A stretch of 64,000 nucleotides of DNA from JACCXG01 sp963785755 (GCA_963785755.1 CAWAXG010000013.1:372001-436000); one strand, 5' to 3'. Shown: positions 27,065 to 36,905, counted from the first letter of the stretch. Translations and numbers: made by a program. The notes: generated by a model not told the origin, from the letters alone.

Positions 27065-27901
27065 TCATTGCGACCCGTTCGGCGCGCGCGATGCCTGGCG
27101 CCGTGGCGCAGATCGTTCAGTGTTGAATTTCGAGTTCGCCTCCGCCGCGGCTTCCTGGACCTGGCGTAACTGCCGCTGGCCGACGCGGACCGCGAACAGC
27201 GCGGGCGCACCGGACCCTCCGGGCGCTGGCAGCCCGATCGGTGTTCGGCCGGTCAGGCGTTCGACGAACATCAGCGCCGCGAGGTACGTGCCCAGCGGCG
27301 ATGGATGGAAGTCGTCGGCGCCGTAGAGCGGCAGCGACGCATCCCGGCGCCACGCAGCACGCCAGCCTTCGCCGACCGCCACCAGCGAGCCGTCGGCATC
27401 GGCCGCCGCACGCGCGTAGGACCTGGTCACCGCGTCGAGCGCCTCGAGTCTCACGCGCGGCGGCCACACGCCATACATGACGACGCGCGCGCCCCTGGCG
27501 CGAGCCTCCGCCGCAAACTTCTTGACGAACTCCCGCAGCAGTGCCTGCGACTCGGGCAAAGACGAGGGGCCCTGCTGGAGCACGACGTGCGTCCAGCTCC
27601 CATCCTGAATCGCCCGCCGCGCTGCGCCGCGCTCCCAGTGATCCTCGAGCGAGAGCCCGCCCGCGGCGATGGCGCGCTGGGTCACGCCTTCGACCCCCGC
27701 CGACTTCGCGACGGCTTCGAACATGCCGGGCAGATCGTTCGACACCGTCAGGCTGTTCCCGATGAACAGCACCCGTAACGCTTCGGCGTTCTGCGACAGA
27801 CCCTCCGCCGCGAGGACCACGGTCACGGCGAGCGCGGCGACGACCGCCACACAGGACGCCGGAATCCGGCCCTGGCTTCGATGACTTTTTGCTGACTTCA
27901 A
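27065..27901 (-). CDS. Secreted SGNH/GDSL-type hydrolase
   Basis: A 278-residue protein with an N-terminal signal peptide (about residues 15-36, ALAVTVVLAAEGLSQ). Block I is VLFIGNSLT with the likely nucleophile Ser in GNS. A middle block is HVVLQQGPSSLP. Block V, DFHPSPLGTYLAALM, supplies the Asp and His. The GNSLT variant is common in SGNH proteins of PVC and Acidobacteria. It probably removes acyl or acetyl groups from extracellular glycans. It starts 26 bp from the divergent regulator gene at 27928, so the two promoters must overlap the coding starts. Confidence 0.82.
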   Translation of the reverse strand: MKSAKSHRSQGRIPASCVAVVAALAVTVVLAAEGLSQNAEALRVLFIGNSLTVSNDLPGMFEAVAKSAGVEGVTQRAIAAGGLSLEDHWERGAARRAIQDGSWTHVVLQQGPSSLPESQALLREFVKKFAAEARARGARVVMYGVWPPRVRLEALDAVTRSYARAAADADGSLVAVGEGWRAAWRRDASLPLYGADDFHPSPLGTYLAALMFVERLTGRTPIGLPAPGGSGAPALFAVRVGQRQLRQVQEAAAEANSKFNTERSAPRRQASRAPNGSQ

Positions 27902-27927
27902 TCGGGCTCTCAGCCGGCCTCGCTACA

Positions 27928-30114
27928 ATGGACCCGGACACATCGTTGAGAGATCAGGAATCGTCTCCCTCGGTCGCCTTTCATCCCACCGCCGGCCGGC
28001 GCGCGGTGCTTTTCGGTCCATTTCGCTTCGATCTCTCGGACAAGACCCTGACCCGCGACGGTGCAGAGATTCGCCTTCCGCCCCGGGCGCTGCTCATTCT
28101 GGCGTACCTTCTCGAACGCCCCAATCGCGTCGTCGGCAAACAGGATCTGATCGACGCGGTCTGGAAGGAGGCGTTCGTCGGCGAGAGCTCGCTGACCGAG
28201 GCGATGGGCGTGCTGCGGCAGGCGCTTGGAGACTCCGCATCTGATCCCGGCTATATCCAGACCGTTCACCGTCGAGGCTATCGATTCGTCGCGCCGCTGC
28301 GCGTGGAGGCACAGGCGGCCAGCACACTGGCGCCAGCCGTTTCGACCGAGGCGCAGACTGCGGACGCCGCTCCCTCCGGCGCGCAGCCGAAGGCGGTTCC
28401 ACGGTTCGCCATTCCCGCATCCGCCATCGTGGCAGCCGTGGCTGCGCTCGTGGCGCTTGGAGGCGCCGGCGTATGGCTCGCGCGACGGAGCGAGCCGGTG
28501 CCCCAGGTCACGCGCGCGACCGTGACGCTCCCTCCCGCTCAGTCACCCGCACCTGGCCTGACCGCACAACCCGTCGCCGCCCTGTCTCCGGACGGACGAC
28601 GGATTGTTTATGTCGCGGGTGCGCCCGGCAGCTACCGGCTGTTCCTTCGCGCGATCGATCAGTTCGACGCGATCCCCATCCCCGGCACTGACGGCGCGCA
28701 TGGCGCCTTCTTCTCGCCCGATGGCTCGTCGATCGGCTATTTCGCGCGCGGACGATTGTTCGTGCTCCGCCTTCCGGACGGGCAGCCGATCGATCTGGCC
28801 GCGTCCGGCGCCGGCCAGGGCGGCTGGTGGCATACGGACGACTCCATCATCTTTGCGACCGGCACGGGCCAGGGCCTGTTCCGCGTCGCGGCGCGCGGGG
28901 GAACACCGGACGCCGTGCAGGTGCAGGGGATCGATCCCGCCATGCTCAGGCACCCGACGCTCCTCGGCGATGGCCGGACGCTGCTGGCGACGCACTGGAA
29001 ATTCAACGTCCGCCACTCGGAGATCGTCGCCATCGATGCCGGAACGGGATCGGTGCGGACAGTCGCTCGCGGCGTCCATCCGCGTGCTCTCTCCGCCGAT
29101 CGGATCGCGTACCTGCGGGATGGCGATCTCGTCGCGGCGCCGGTAGCTGGCGCGGGTCCGGAGGTCACGCTGATTTCGGGAGTCATGACCGGATTGACCG
29201 CGGCGGGCCAGTACTCGCTTGCGGCCAATGGCACGCTGCTCTATCTCGCCGACATCCCCGAGCGGCTGGTGCGCAGGATGGCCGCGGTCTCGCACGACGG
29301 CGTCGCGCAGCCGCTCCTGTTCGAACCGCGGCCGTTCCAGAACGTCGCGCTCTCTCCGGACGGCCGGTTCGTCGCCGTCACCATCTATGAACGCGGCGCG
29401 TCGGATCTCTGGGTAGGTGACACGACGCGCGGCGTATTTCAGCGCCTCACCTCCGACGGCGGCAACGTCGATCCGGTGTGGTCGCGCGACGGCCGGACGA
29501 TTTTCTTCGGTTCGACGCGCCTCGGACGCGCGAGCGTTCATCGCGTGCCGGCTGACGGCGGCGCTGCCACGATGGTCTCCCCTTCCACGTCTCTTTCACC
29601 GTCGTCGATCACCGCTAGCGGCGTGCTGTTTGCGACGCGTTTCGACACCGGGGGTGGTGGAGACATCGTGACGCTCGCGCCGGACGGCACCGTGCGCGAC
29701 TGGCTCGCGACCCCGGCCGCGGAATCCGGCGGGCGCGTATCGCCCGACGATCGTCATGTCGTGTACCGCTCGAATCGCAGCGGCCGAATCGAAGTCTACC
29801 TGCGCGCGACGGCGGGAAACGGCCCAGAGCGCCAGGTGTCAGTCGACGGTGGAACGCTGCCGGGATGGTCCGCTGACGGGCGGTTCATCTTCTTCTTCAA
29901 CGGCCGCGGCATTTATCGCGTCGAGTTTCGCGACGGCGAGCTGAGCAGGCCAGAAAAGATCTACGAGAACGAGCGCCTCGTCTTTGGCCGCGCCGGCGAG
30001 AGGCGGCTTATCGTCCTCGAGGCGATCGAAGAGGAGAAGCCGCTGACGACGATCAACCTGGTGATCGGTTGGACCGACGAAGTCCGCTCGCGGATGCGAT
30101 CGGCTGCGCGCTGA
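27928..30114 (+). CDS. Winged-helix DNA-binding protein fused to a TM helix and TolB-like beta-propeller
   Basis: A 728-residue protein starting at ATG 27928. Residues about 25-125 form an OmpR/CadC-type winged helix (FGPFRFDLSDKTLTRDG, RALLILAYLLERPN, VGESSLTEAMGVLRQALGD, TVHRRGYRFVAPL). A TM helix lies at about 162-182 (FAIPASAIVAAVAALVALGG). The rest is a six- to seven-bladed TolB/WD40-like propeller with repeated LSPDGRRIVY, FSPDGSSIGY, WSRDGRTIFF and SPDDRHVVY motifs. It is a one-component, membrane-bound transcription regulator: cytoplasmic DNA binding and an extracytoplasmic sensor. Targets are unknown. Its end overlaps the tail of the convergent gene by 62 bp. Confidence 0.87.
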   Translation: MDPDTSLRDQESSPSVAFHPTAGRRAVLFGPFRFDLSDKTLTRDGAEIRLPPRALLILAYLLERPNRVVGKQDLIDAVWKEAFVGESSLTEAMGVLRQALGDSASDPGYIQTVHRRGYRFVAPLRVEAQAASTLAPAVSTEAQTADAAPSGAQPKAVPRFAIPASAIVAAVAALVALGGAGVWLARRSEPVPQVTRATVTLPPAQSPAPGLTAQPVAALSPDGRRIVYVAGAPGSYRLFLRAIDQFDAIPIPGTDGAHGAFFSPDGSSIGYFARGRLFVLRLPDGQPIDLAASGAGQGGWWHTDDSIIFATGTGQGLFRVAARGGTPDAVQVQGIDPAMLRHPTLLGDGRTLLATHWKFNVRHSEIVAIDAGTGSVRTVARGVHPRALSADRIAYLRDGDLVAAPVAGAGPEVTLISGVMTGLTAAGQYSLAANGTLLYLADIPERLVRRMAAVSHDGVAQPLLFEPRPFQNVALSPDGRFVAVTIYERGASDLWVGDTTRGVFQRLTSDGGNVDPVWSRDGRTIFFGSTRLGRASVHRVPADGGAATMVSPSTSLSPSSITASGVLFATRFDTGGGGDIVTLAPDGTVRDWLATPAAESGGRVSPDDRHVVYRSNRSGRIEVYLRATAGNGPERQVSVDGGTLPGWSADGRFIFFFNGRGIYRVEFRDGELSRPEKIYENERLVFGRAGERRLIVLEAIEEEKPLTTINLVIGWTDEVRSRMRSAAR

Positions 30115-31027
30115 GTTTCTTCCGGCTAAAGCCTGCAGCCACGCACAAACAAGTAACAGGTACGGCTACGCGAACCGGGAACAAGTGACAAGGACCACGA
30201 AAGGGTTCGCATGCAAGCAGGTCATGCACGGCCGCTGCGCGATTCAGCCTCGCGGATTGGCCGATCCAACCGAACCTTGTCCTCGAAAGGGCACGAGTCG
30301 GCGAGTACACCGCGCAGATCCGCCGAATCGATCGAGCGACGAACTGCTGCGCCGCGAAGATGTCGTCCGCTGAGACGTCGTAGGTCTGAGCCCAGAGACT
30401 CAGCTGCTCGAAGGCGTCAATCAGCTGGACGCTGACCCGGAGGGCGGATCCTTCGATCTGAATCCGTCCTTCGAGCACCAGGTCGACGCCCGTTCCACGA
30501 AGCGCCCGCAGGGACGGCGATTGGACGATGCTGTCCGGCAGCGTTGAACGGGCGACGATCCCGATGCGCAGATCGGTCTGCCGGGACAGGCACACCGAGA
30601 CTTCCTCGCTGAATCCCTCCGATCGTGGGGCGGCGTTCTCCCCGCTGCGATCGACCGTTCGAAACGGCAGGACGGCGAGCCGCCGGATGCCCTGCGACTG
30701 CGCCGTGCGCTCGAAGCGGACCTCTCCAATGAAGCGATAGCCGCGGCAGCGAAGCGTCTCGACGAACCGCGGAGCGTCGAACGACTCGCCGAGCGCGGCG
30801 CGAATCTGCTTGAGGCACGAGTTGAGGCCGACGTCGAAGCGGACGTGCACGCCGTCGGACCAGACGGCCGCTTTCAGCTCTTCCCGGGTCACCAGCTCGC
30901 CGGCGCGCAACGCCAGCATTGCCAGCACCCGACACGGCTGCGGCCGCAGCCGCACCTTCCGCCCGTTGCGCCGAAGCTCGAGAGTTCGCGTATCGAGTTG
31001 ATGCGATCCAAACGCCAGGATGGCCAT
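30053..31027 (-). CDS. Winged-helix (CadC/OmpR-like) transcriptional regulator, C-terminus doubtful
   Basis: Residues 1-105 form a clear Trans_reg_C winged helix (FGSHQLDTRTLELRRNG, LAMLALRAGELVTREEL, VGLNSCLKQIRAALGE, TLRCRGYRFIG). Residues about 112-230 match the TolB-N-like domain of CadC-type regulators (RRLAVLPFRTV, GVDLVLEGRIQIEGSALRVSVQLIDA). After about residue 240 the sequence stops looking like the family and reads through an intergenic repeat (30119-30140) into the neighbouring gene. The natural stop was probably nearer 30300 and may have been lost to a frame error. It is divergent from the c-heme gene at 31185 and is a candidate regulator of it. Confidence 0.72.
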   Translation of the reverse strand: MAILAFGSHQLDTRTLELRRNGRKVRLRPQPCRVLAMLALRAGELVTREELKAAVWSDGVHVRFDVGLNSCLKQIRAALGESFDAPRFVETLRCRGYRFIGEVRFERTAQSQGIRRLAVLPFRTVDRSGENAAPRSEGFSEEVSVCLSRQTDLRIGIVARSTLPDSIVQSPSLRALRGTGVDLVLEGRIQIEGSALRVSVQLIDAFEQLSLWAQTYDVSADDIFAAQQFVARSIRRICAVYSPTRALSRTRFGWIGQSARLNRAAAVHDLLACEPFRGPCHLFPVRVAVPVTCLCVAAGFSRKKLSAQPIASASGLRRSNRSPG

Positions 31028-31184
31028 GGGTGTCCTTTCGCGCCTGCCGTGTGTTGCCCGCCCGCAGTCAGCCGGCGGTCAGGCCACGGTCGTGAACCTC
31101 AAGATGCGCCGAAGAGGGACGGAAGTCCTCAGGAATGGCCGCGCAAAGTCTCAGGAAACGCTCAACCTGCTAGACTTTCCGCTC

Positions 31185-34100
31185 ATGCGAGCGCGCGTGA
31201 CGCCTCCTTCGGCGACCGTGCTGGGAGCCGTGCTCCTGATGGCGGCGTCGCTGACTGCGGTCCAGAATCAGCAGGCTCCCTCCAAACCGGCGGGCGGCGC
31301 CGAGACCCGCGATCGCTATCTGAACCCGCGCGAGACCGACCTCTCCCTCTCCCTCGACATCGATCCCAAGGAAGTGCCGGACATTCCCCCGGTCGAGCCC
31401 GACCGGGCGCTCGACACGTTTCGCCTCAAGAAGGGATTCCGCCTCGAGCTCGTCGCCCACGAGCCCCAGGTCGTCGATCCGATCCAGCTGGCCTTCGATG
31501 AAGACGGCCGGCTGTATGTCGTGGAGATGCGCTGGTATCAGTCCGAGATGCGCACCGACCTGATGTTCGACGAGCGCATCGGCCGCATCCGTCTGCTCGA
31601 GGATCTCAATGGCGACGGACGGTTCGACAAGAGCACGGTGTTCGCCGACAGGCTGCGCTATCCGTCAGCGGTGATCCCGTACGACGGCGGCATCTACGTC
31701 GGCCTCGAGCCCGACATCGTCTTCTTGAAGGATCGGAACGGCGACGGCGTCGCCGATTTCCGGCAGGTCGTGTTCACCGGATTCGGGAACCAGCGCGATC
31801 GGCTGGACAGCCAGATGTTCCTGAACAGCCTGACATGGGGGCTCGACAATCGCATTCACGGAGCCAAGGGACACGGGGGCACGATCAGCGCGACACTGGA
31901 TCCTCAGCAGGCGCCGCTCGATCTGCGCGGCCGCGACTTTTCGTTCGATCCGCGAACCCATCGGATGCGAGCGGAGAGCGGCGGCGGGAAACAGGGCCTG
32001 AGCTTCGACAATTACGGCCGGAAGTACGTGAGCACGGCGAACAGCGCGGTGCAGTTCCTGATGTACGAGGATCGCTACGCCAGCCGGAATCCATTCTATT
32101 CGCCGCCTCGCGTGAACGTGGACATCGCCCTGGAGCCGGGCGAGACCGTCGATCGCCAGATCGTCCATCGCATCAGCCCCGAGGATCCGTGGCGCCGGAT
32201 TCGCAACCGGTGGCGCGCCGAGGGTGTTTTCGCCGGCCCGCCCCCGCAGCCGCCGACGTATCTCATCGGGTCGAGCGGTGTCACGGTCTATCGCGGACAC
32301 GCGTTTCCCGCCGAGTACCAGCACAGCGCGTTCGTTGGCGTGGCCGGCAACAACCTCGTGATCCACAGACGGTTGACGCCTGAGCGTGTCGGGTTTCGAG
32401 CCCGGCGCCTCGCCGATGAAACGCAAGAAGAATTCCTCGCGTCGACCGATCTCTGGTTTCGCCCCGTGGCTCTCGCCAACGGTCCGGATGGCGCGCTGTA
32501 CATCGCCGACCTTTATCGAGAGATTCTCGACTTCTCCGATGGCATCCCGGAATCGATCAAGCGGTTCAAGGATCTGAATCGCGGCAACGATCGCGGCCGC
32601 ATCTACCGCGTTGTGCCGGAAGGTTTTCAGCAGGCGGCCCCACCCCGCCTCGGACGGTACAGCACCGCCGAACTGGTCGCCGCACTGGAACATCCGAATG
32701 CGTGGCATCGGGAGACGGCGTCCCGGCTTCTCCACACGCGGCGCGACATGTCCGCGGTCCCGGGCCTGGCCAGGCTTGCCGAACAGTCGGCGTCTCCGCT
32801 CGGCCGTCTGCACGCGCTGTATGCGCTCGATGGCCTCGATGCGCTTGCCGAGCCGTACGTGCTGCGAGCGCTCGACGATCCGGATCCGGGGATCAGGGAG
32901 CATGCCGTGCGGCTCTCGGAACGGATCATCGCGGCTCAGGGGCTCTCCAACCCGCTCTGGGGAAAGCTGAAGGATCGCGTCGAGGATGCGGATGCCCGCG
33001 TGCGATACCAGCTGGCCTTCACGCTCGGAGACATCAAGCACGCCGATCGGCTCGATGTCCTGCTGTCGCTCGTCACAAAGGATCTGCAGGAACCCTGGAT
33101 GCATACGGCGGTGCTGACGTCGCTCGCCGAGGGGTCAGGGGAGCTGTTCACCCGTCTGATCGCGATTCCCGGGCTCACGGATTCCCCGAGCGGCCGCGGC
33201 CTGATTCAGGAGCTCGTTCGCATGATCGGGCACCGGAATCGGGGACGTGACCTGCTGGCGGCGCTCACCTTCATCGAAGGCCTCAAGGCTCCGGCTGGCG
33301 CCTTTCCCTATCTGGCCGCGTTTGCCGATGGCCTGCAGAAGGCGGATGTGCCGCTCGCGCTCTTTCAATCGAGGCTGCAACCGGTTCTGGACGCCGCGGC
33401 TGTGACCGTTCGCAACGGCAAGTCGCCTGAAACACTGCGCGTTCAGGCCATCGAGCTCCTCGGCCTGACGGCGTCCACGGCGGAGACGAAGGCAACGCTG
33501 TTCTCGCTCGTGGGATCGGAACAGCCGCGCGGCGTGCAGTCCGCGGCCATCGCCGCGCTCGCCCGTTTCGACGATCCCTCCGTCGCGCAGGAGTTCCTGA
33601 AACGCTGGCCGAAGTTCACGCCTGCGCTCAGGCGCGAAGTGCTGCCGGTGCTGCTGGGCAGGCCGGAGCGCGCCATGGCGCTCGTCGCGGCGGTGAAAGA
33701 GGGCACGGTGTTGCGGAACGAGTTCACACCGACGCAGGTCGCGGGTCTTCGCGCGCATCGCAGCGCCGAGGTACGCACGGTGGCCGCCGGCGTATTCGAG
33801 CAACCATCGCGGGGAGATCGGCGCGCGATCATCCAGCGGTACATGCCGGCGCTCGAGCTGCGGGGGAACGTCGCGAGGGGAGGGACGACCTATACGGCAA
33901 AATGTGCCGTCTGTCATCAGCCGGGCCAGGACGGTTACGCGATCGGACCGGGCATCGATACCATGAAAGGATCGAGCAGAGAAGAGATCCTGACGCACCT
34001 GCTGGACCCGAACCGCACCGTTGACGCGCGCTACCGCCTTTATCAGGCCGAGTTGATCGACGGCAGCAGCGTCACCGGGATGATCCAGAACGAATCGCAG

Positions 34101-34277
34101 ACCAGCGTCACGCTGCGCCCGCCCTTCGGCGTCAGCCAGACCGTGCCGCGCTCGAGGATCGCGCGCCTGCAGAGCCTCGAGCAATCGATGATGCCCGACG
34201 GCCTCGAGGAGGGACTGTCGCTCCAGGACATGGCCGACCTGCTGACGTTCATCGGCACAGCCGACGGGGGGCGCTAA
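31185..34277 (+). CDS. PVC-type membrane-bound dehydrogenase-like c-heme protein with HEAT repeats
   Basis: A 1030-residue secreted protein starting at ATG 31185; the signal peptide ends near ASLTAVQNQ. Residues about 65-480 are a propeller-type domain of the Piru_Ver family (KKGFRLELVAHEPQVVDPIQ, DEDGRLYVVEMR, NGPDGALYIADLYREI). Residues about 490-890 form HEAT-like helical repeats. The C-terminus is a c-type cytochrome with CAVCH at about residue 907 and LDPNRTVDARY. Such proteins are periplasmic electron-transfer enzymes of unknown substrate, found mainly in Planctomycetes, Verrucomicrobia and Acidobacteria, often tied to sugar oxidation. Confidence 0.9.
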   Translation: MRARVTPPSATVLGAVLLMAASLTAVQNQQAPSKPAGGAETRDRYLNPRETDLSLSLDIDPKEVPDIPPVEPDRALDTFRLKKGFRLELVAHEPQVVDPIQLAFDEDGRLYVVEMRWYQSEMRTDLMFDERIGRIRLLEDLNGDGRFDKSTVFADRLRYPSAVIPYDGGIYVGLEPDIVFLKDRNGDGVADFRQVVFTGFGNQRDRLDSQMFLNSLTWGLDNRIHGAKGHGGTISATLDPQQAPLDLRGRDFSFDPRTHRMRAESGGGKQGLSFDNYGRKYVSTANSAVQFLMYEDRYASRNPFYSPPRVNVDIALEPGETVDRQIVHRISPEDPWRRIRNRWRAEGVFAGPPPQPPTYLIGSSGVTVYRGHAFPAEYQHSAFVGVAGNNLVIHRRLTPERVGFRARRLADETQEEFLASTDLWFRPVALANGPDGALYIADLYREILDFSDGIPESIKRFKDLNRGNDRGRIYRVVPEGFQQAAPPRLGRYSTAELVAALEHPNAWHRETASRLLHTRRDMSAVPGLARLAEQSASPLGRLHALYALDGLDALAEPYVLRALDDPDPGIREHAVRLSERIIAAQGLSNPLWGKLKDRVEDADARVRYQLAFTLGDIKHADRLDVLLSLVTKDLQEPWMHTAVLTSLAEGSGELFTRLIAIPGLTDSPSGRGLIQELVRMIGHRNRGRDLLAALTFIEGLKAPAGAFPYLAAFADGLQKADVPLALFQSRLQPVLDAAAVTVRNGKSPETLRVQAIELLGLTASTAETKATLFSLVGSEQPRGVQSAAIAALARFDDPSVAQEFLKRWPKFTPALRREVLPVLLGRPERAMALVAAVKEGTVLRNEFTPTQVAGLRAHRSAEVRTVAAGVFEQPSRGDRRAIIQRYMPALELRGNVARGGTTYTAKCAVCHQPGQDGYAIGPGIDTMKGSSREEILTHLLDPNRTVDARYRLYQAELIDGSSVTGMIQNESQTSVTLRPPFGVSQTVPRSRIARLQSLEQSMMPDGLEEGLSLQDMADLLTFIGTADGGR

Positions 34278-34288
34278 CGCTGGATCCT

Positions 34289-34365
34289 GTCAACTCCCAA
34301 CTCCCAACTCCCAACTTCCAAGCAGAGCTCGTTTGGAAGTTGGGAGTTGGGAGTTGGAAGTTGAC
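34289..34365. repeat. CAACTCCC inverted repeat, copy 2
   Basis: Arms 34289-34321 and 34333-34365 (33 nt) pair with one mismatch around an 11-nt loop. It sits between two co-directional genes and would form a very stable RNA hairpin. The unit (CAACTCC) is the same as at 26967-27057. Confidence 0.85.
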
Positions 34366-34408
34366 GCTTAGAGGGAACCCGGAGACTACCCATCCGTCCT
34401 TTCTCCAC

Positions 34409-36820
34409 ATGTCCAGCCTCATCCAGGACCTGAACGTCTCGATCAGACAGTTGCTCCGCCGGCCGGTGTTCACGCTCACCGCGGTCCTGACCCTCGCGAT
34501 CGGCATGGGCGTCAACACGGTGGCGTTCAGCGTGGTCAACGGCCTGCTGTTCAAGCATTCGGCGTTCAGAGCCAGGGAGGATGTCGGACGCATCCTGGCG
34601 CTCCCCGGCGGTGATGAAGGCGGCAACGCGTCGCTCGCCGACTATCAGCGCTTCACGGACGCGACACGCGGAGCGCTCGATGTCGCCGCCGAGGGACGGC
34701 TGTCGATCGGGTGGCGTCACGACGGCGTCACGAAGACAGCCTGGGCGCTCTTCATCTCGCCGAACTACTTCTCGATCGTCGACGCCCAGCCGATTGCCGG
34801 CCGCATACACGTGGCACGCGGCAAGGACGGGTTGCCGTCCGCAATCATCGGCGAACGATTCTGGCGGCGCCAGCTGAACTCGGCGTCGCTGGCGGGACTC
34901 ACGCTCCGCCTCAACGGCGTCGTCGTCCACGTGACCGGCGTCATGGCGGAGTCGTTCACCGGGCCCGCGGGCGTCTACTCTCCCGATGTCTGGCTGCCGC
35001 TCGAGGATCTCACGATCTTCCGGACATCGGCCGCGCTGCAGAACCGCGATCAGCGCTGGTTGTTCGTGTTCGGCCGCCTGCAGCCTGGTGCGGCCGTGCC
35101 CGAGGTCCAGGCACGGATCGACAGCGCGTCTGCGGCGATGGCGCAGGAATGGCCGGACACGCACAAAGGCCGCAGCGCCCGCTTCAGACTGTTCAAGGAG
35201 GGCAACAGCGAGCTCCGCGCGGTGAGCACCGCGTCGACGATCGCGATGGGCATCATCGGCCTCGTGCTGCTGCTCGCCTGCTTCAACGTGACCAACCTGC
35301 TCCTCGCCCGTGCCGTGGAGCGCGAGCGTGAGATGGGGATTCGGGCCGCGATTGGCGCGAGCGGGGCGCGGCTCGTGCGGCTCGTCGTGATCGAGGGCTT
35401 TCTCATCGCCATCCTGGCTGGTGCGACGGCGCTGCTGCTGTCACGGTGGACGCAGACGCTGGTCGGATCGTTCGCCATCCCGATCGAACAACCACAGCAC
35501 CTCGATCTCACGCCGGACGGCACGGTCCTCGGGTTCATCGCGCTCCTGGTGCTGATTGCCGGCGTGCTGCCTGGACTCTGGCCGGCCCTGTCGGCCGCGC
35601 GCGTCGATGTCCAGCGCGTCCTTGGATCGCAGGGCGTGAGCTCGGCGAGCGGACGGCCCTCGCCGATGCGCCGGTGGCTGGTCGGCGCGCAGATCGCGGG
35701 ATCCACGATATTCCTGGCGGGCGCCGCGCTCTTCGTTCAGTCGTACGGAAGGATCTCGCTGGCCGATCTCGGGCTCGAGCGGACGAAACTGGTCGTGGCC
35801 GAGTTTTCCCCTACGTCTCACGGCTACGACCTGGACCGGTCGGAGCGTTACGCGGACGCATTCCTCACGCGGGTTCGAGCGCTGCCAGGCGTCACGGATG
35901 CCGCGCTCGCCGATCGCGTCCCATTCTTCATCGGCTTCGATCGGATGACCGCGGTGTCACTCCCCGGCGCCGCGTGCGAGCCCGAATCCTGCACGAAGTA
36001 CGCGACCCTCGCGGTCGGACCAGGCTATTTCAAGACGATGGGAATCTCGCTCGCGGCGGGACGTGAGTTCGAAAGCGGTGAGCCGCGGCCTGAGGTGGTC
36101 ATCAGCCAGCCGCTGGCGCGGCAGCAGTGGCCCGATGGCCGCGGCGTCGGAGAAACCCTCCGGATCGGCGATCGCGGCGTCCTCGCGACGGTGGTCGGTA
36201 TCACCGGCAGGACGCATACACGCGTCCTGAATCGCGAACTGGCCACGCTGTACGTTCCACTTCCCCGCGATCGGTTCAGCGGCGAAATCGCCATCATCGT
36301 CCGCACGGCGACCGGGCCCGGACCGCTGGTGCGGCCGATCACTGAGGCGGCAGAAGCCGTCGATCCGGACGTGTCGATGCTCAGCGTGAAGACCATGGAG
36401 CAGCGTCTGGCCGTGCAGATGTGGCCCTTCCGCACGATCAGCTGGCTCTTCTCGATCTGTGGCCTCTTCGCTCTCGTGCTCGCCACCGTGGGGCTGGCGG
36501 GAGTCGTGATTCACGCGGTGAACCGGCGGCGCAGGGAGTTCAGCGTCCGTGTGTCGGTCGGGGCCACGCCCGCCCATCTCATCGCCGAGGTGCTGCGAAG
36601 CAGCGCGCGTCTGCTCCTGCCTGGGCTCGTCGCCGGGATCGTCCTCGCCGCCATCGGCGCTCGACTGATTCAATGGGCATTCGTCGGCGTCAACGTTCTG
36701 AACCCGCTCACCTACGCGGCCGTGGCGATCCTCGAATGCGTGATCGTCATCGTTGCCTGTCTCAGCCCGGCGCTGCGCGCGGCGCGCGTCGATCCGCTGG
36801 TCGCGCTTCGCTCGGAATAG
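34409..36820 (+). CDS. ADOP-type FtsX/MacB-like permease 4
   Basis: An intact 803-residue protein. ATG 34409 gives MSSLIQDLNVSIRQLLRRPVF, the usual amphipathic start before the first TM helix. It has a MacB-like periplasmic domain (residues about 45-270), an FtsX block at about 285-410 (LLACFNVTNLLLARAVEREREMGIRAAIGASG) and a second FtsX block near 690-800, ending SPALRAARVDPLVALRSE. It starts 43 bp after a strong hairpin and 131 bp after the c-heme gene, so an independent promoter is likely but not visible. No ATPase subunit is adjacent. Confidence 0.92.
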   Translation: MSSLIQDLNVSIRQLLRRPVFTLTAVLTLAIGMGVNTVAFSVVNGLLFKHSAFRAREDVGRILALPGGDEGGNASLADYQRFTDATRGALDVAAEGRLSIGWRHDGVTKTAWALFISPNYFSIVDAQPIAGRIHVARGKDGLPSAIIGERFWRRQLNSASLAGLTLRLNGVVVHVTGVMAESFTGPAGVYSPDVWLPLEDLTIFRTSAALQNRDQRWLFVFGRLQPGAAVPEVQARIDSASAAMAQEWPDTHKGRSARFRLFKEGNSELRAVSTASTIAMGIIGLVLLLACFNVTNLLLARAVEREREMGIRAAIGASGARLVRLVVIEGFLIAILAGATALLLSRWTQTLVGSFAIPIEQPQHLDLTPDGTVLGFIALLVLIAGVLPGLWPALSAARVDVQRVLGSQGVSSASGRPSPMRRWLVGAQIAGSTIFLAGAALFVQSYGRISLADLGLERTKLVVAEFSPTSHGYDLDRSERYADAFLTRVRALPGVTDAALADRVPFFIGFDRMTAVSLPGAACEPESCTKYATLAVGPGYFKTMGISLAAGREFESGEPRPEVVISQPLARQQWPDGRGVGETLRIGDRGVLATVVGITGRTHTRVLNRELATLYVPLPRDRFSGEIAIIVRTATGPGPLVRPITEAAEAVDPDVSMLSVKTMEQRLAVQMWPFRTISWLFSICGLFALVLATVGLAGVVIHAVNRRRREFSVRVSVGATPAHLIAEVLRSSARLLLPGLVAGIVLAAIGARLIQWAFVGVNVLNPLTYAAVAILECVIVIVACLSPALRAARVDPLVALRSE

Positions 36821-36840
36821 GCCAGGTCCATCCAGCCATG

Positions 36841-36905
36841 CGTGGCTTCCGCCTTCAGGCGGAAGATCAGCGCTGGCGGCACCCTTCCGCCTGAACCGGA
36901 AGCCA
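36841..36905. repeat. GGCTTCCGCC / GGCGGAAG interspersed palindromes
   Basis: Two adjacent inverted repeats, CTTCCGCCTTCAGGCGGAAG and CTTCCGCCTGAACCGGAAG, in the gap after permease 4. Similar palindromes are at 54020-54040 and 54069-54083, and a decayed one at 30119-30140. Confidence 0.7.
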
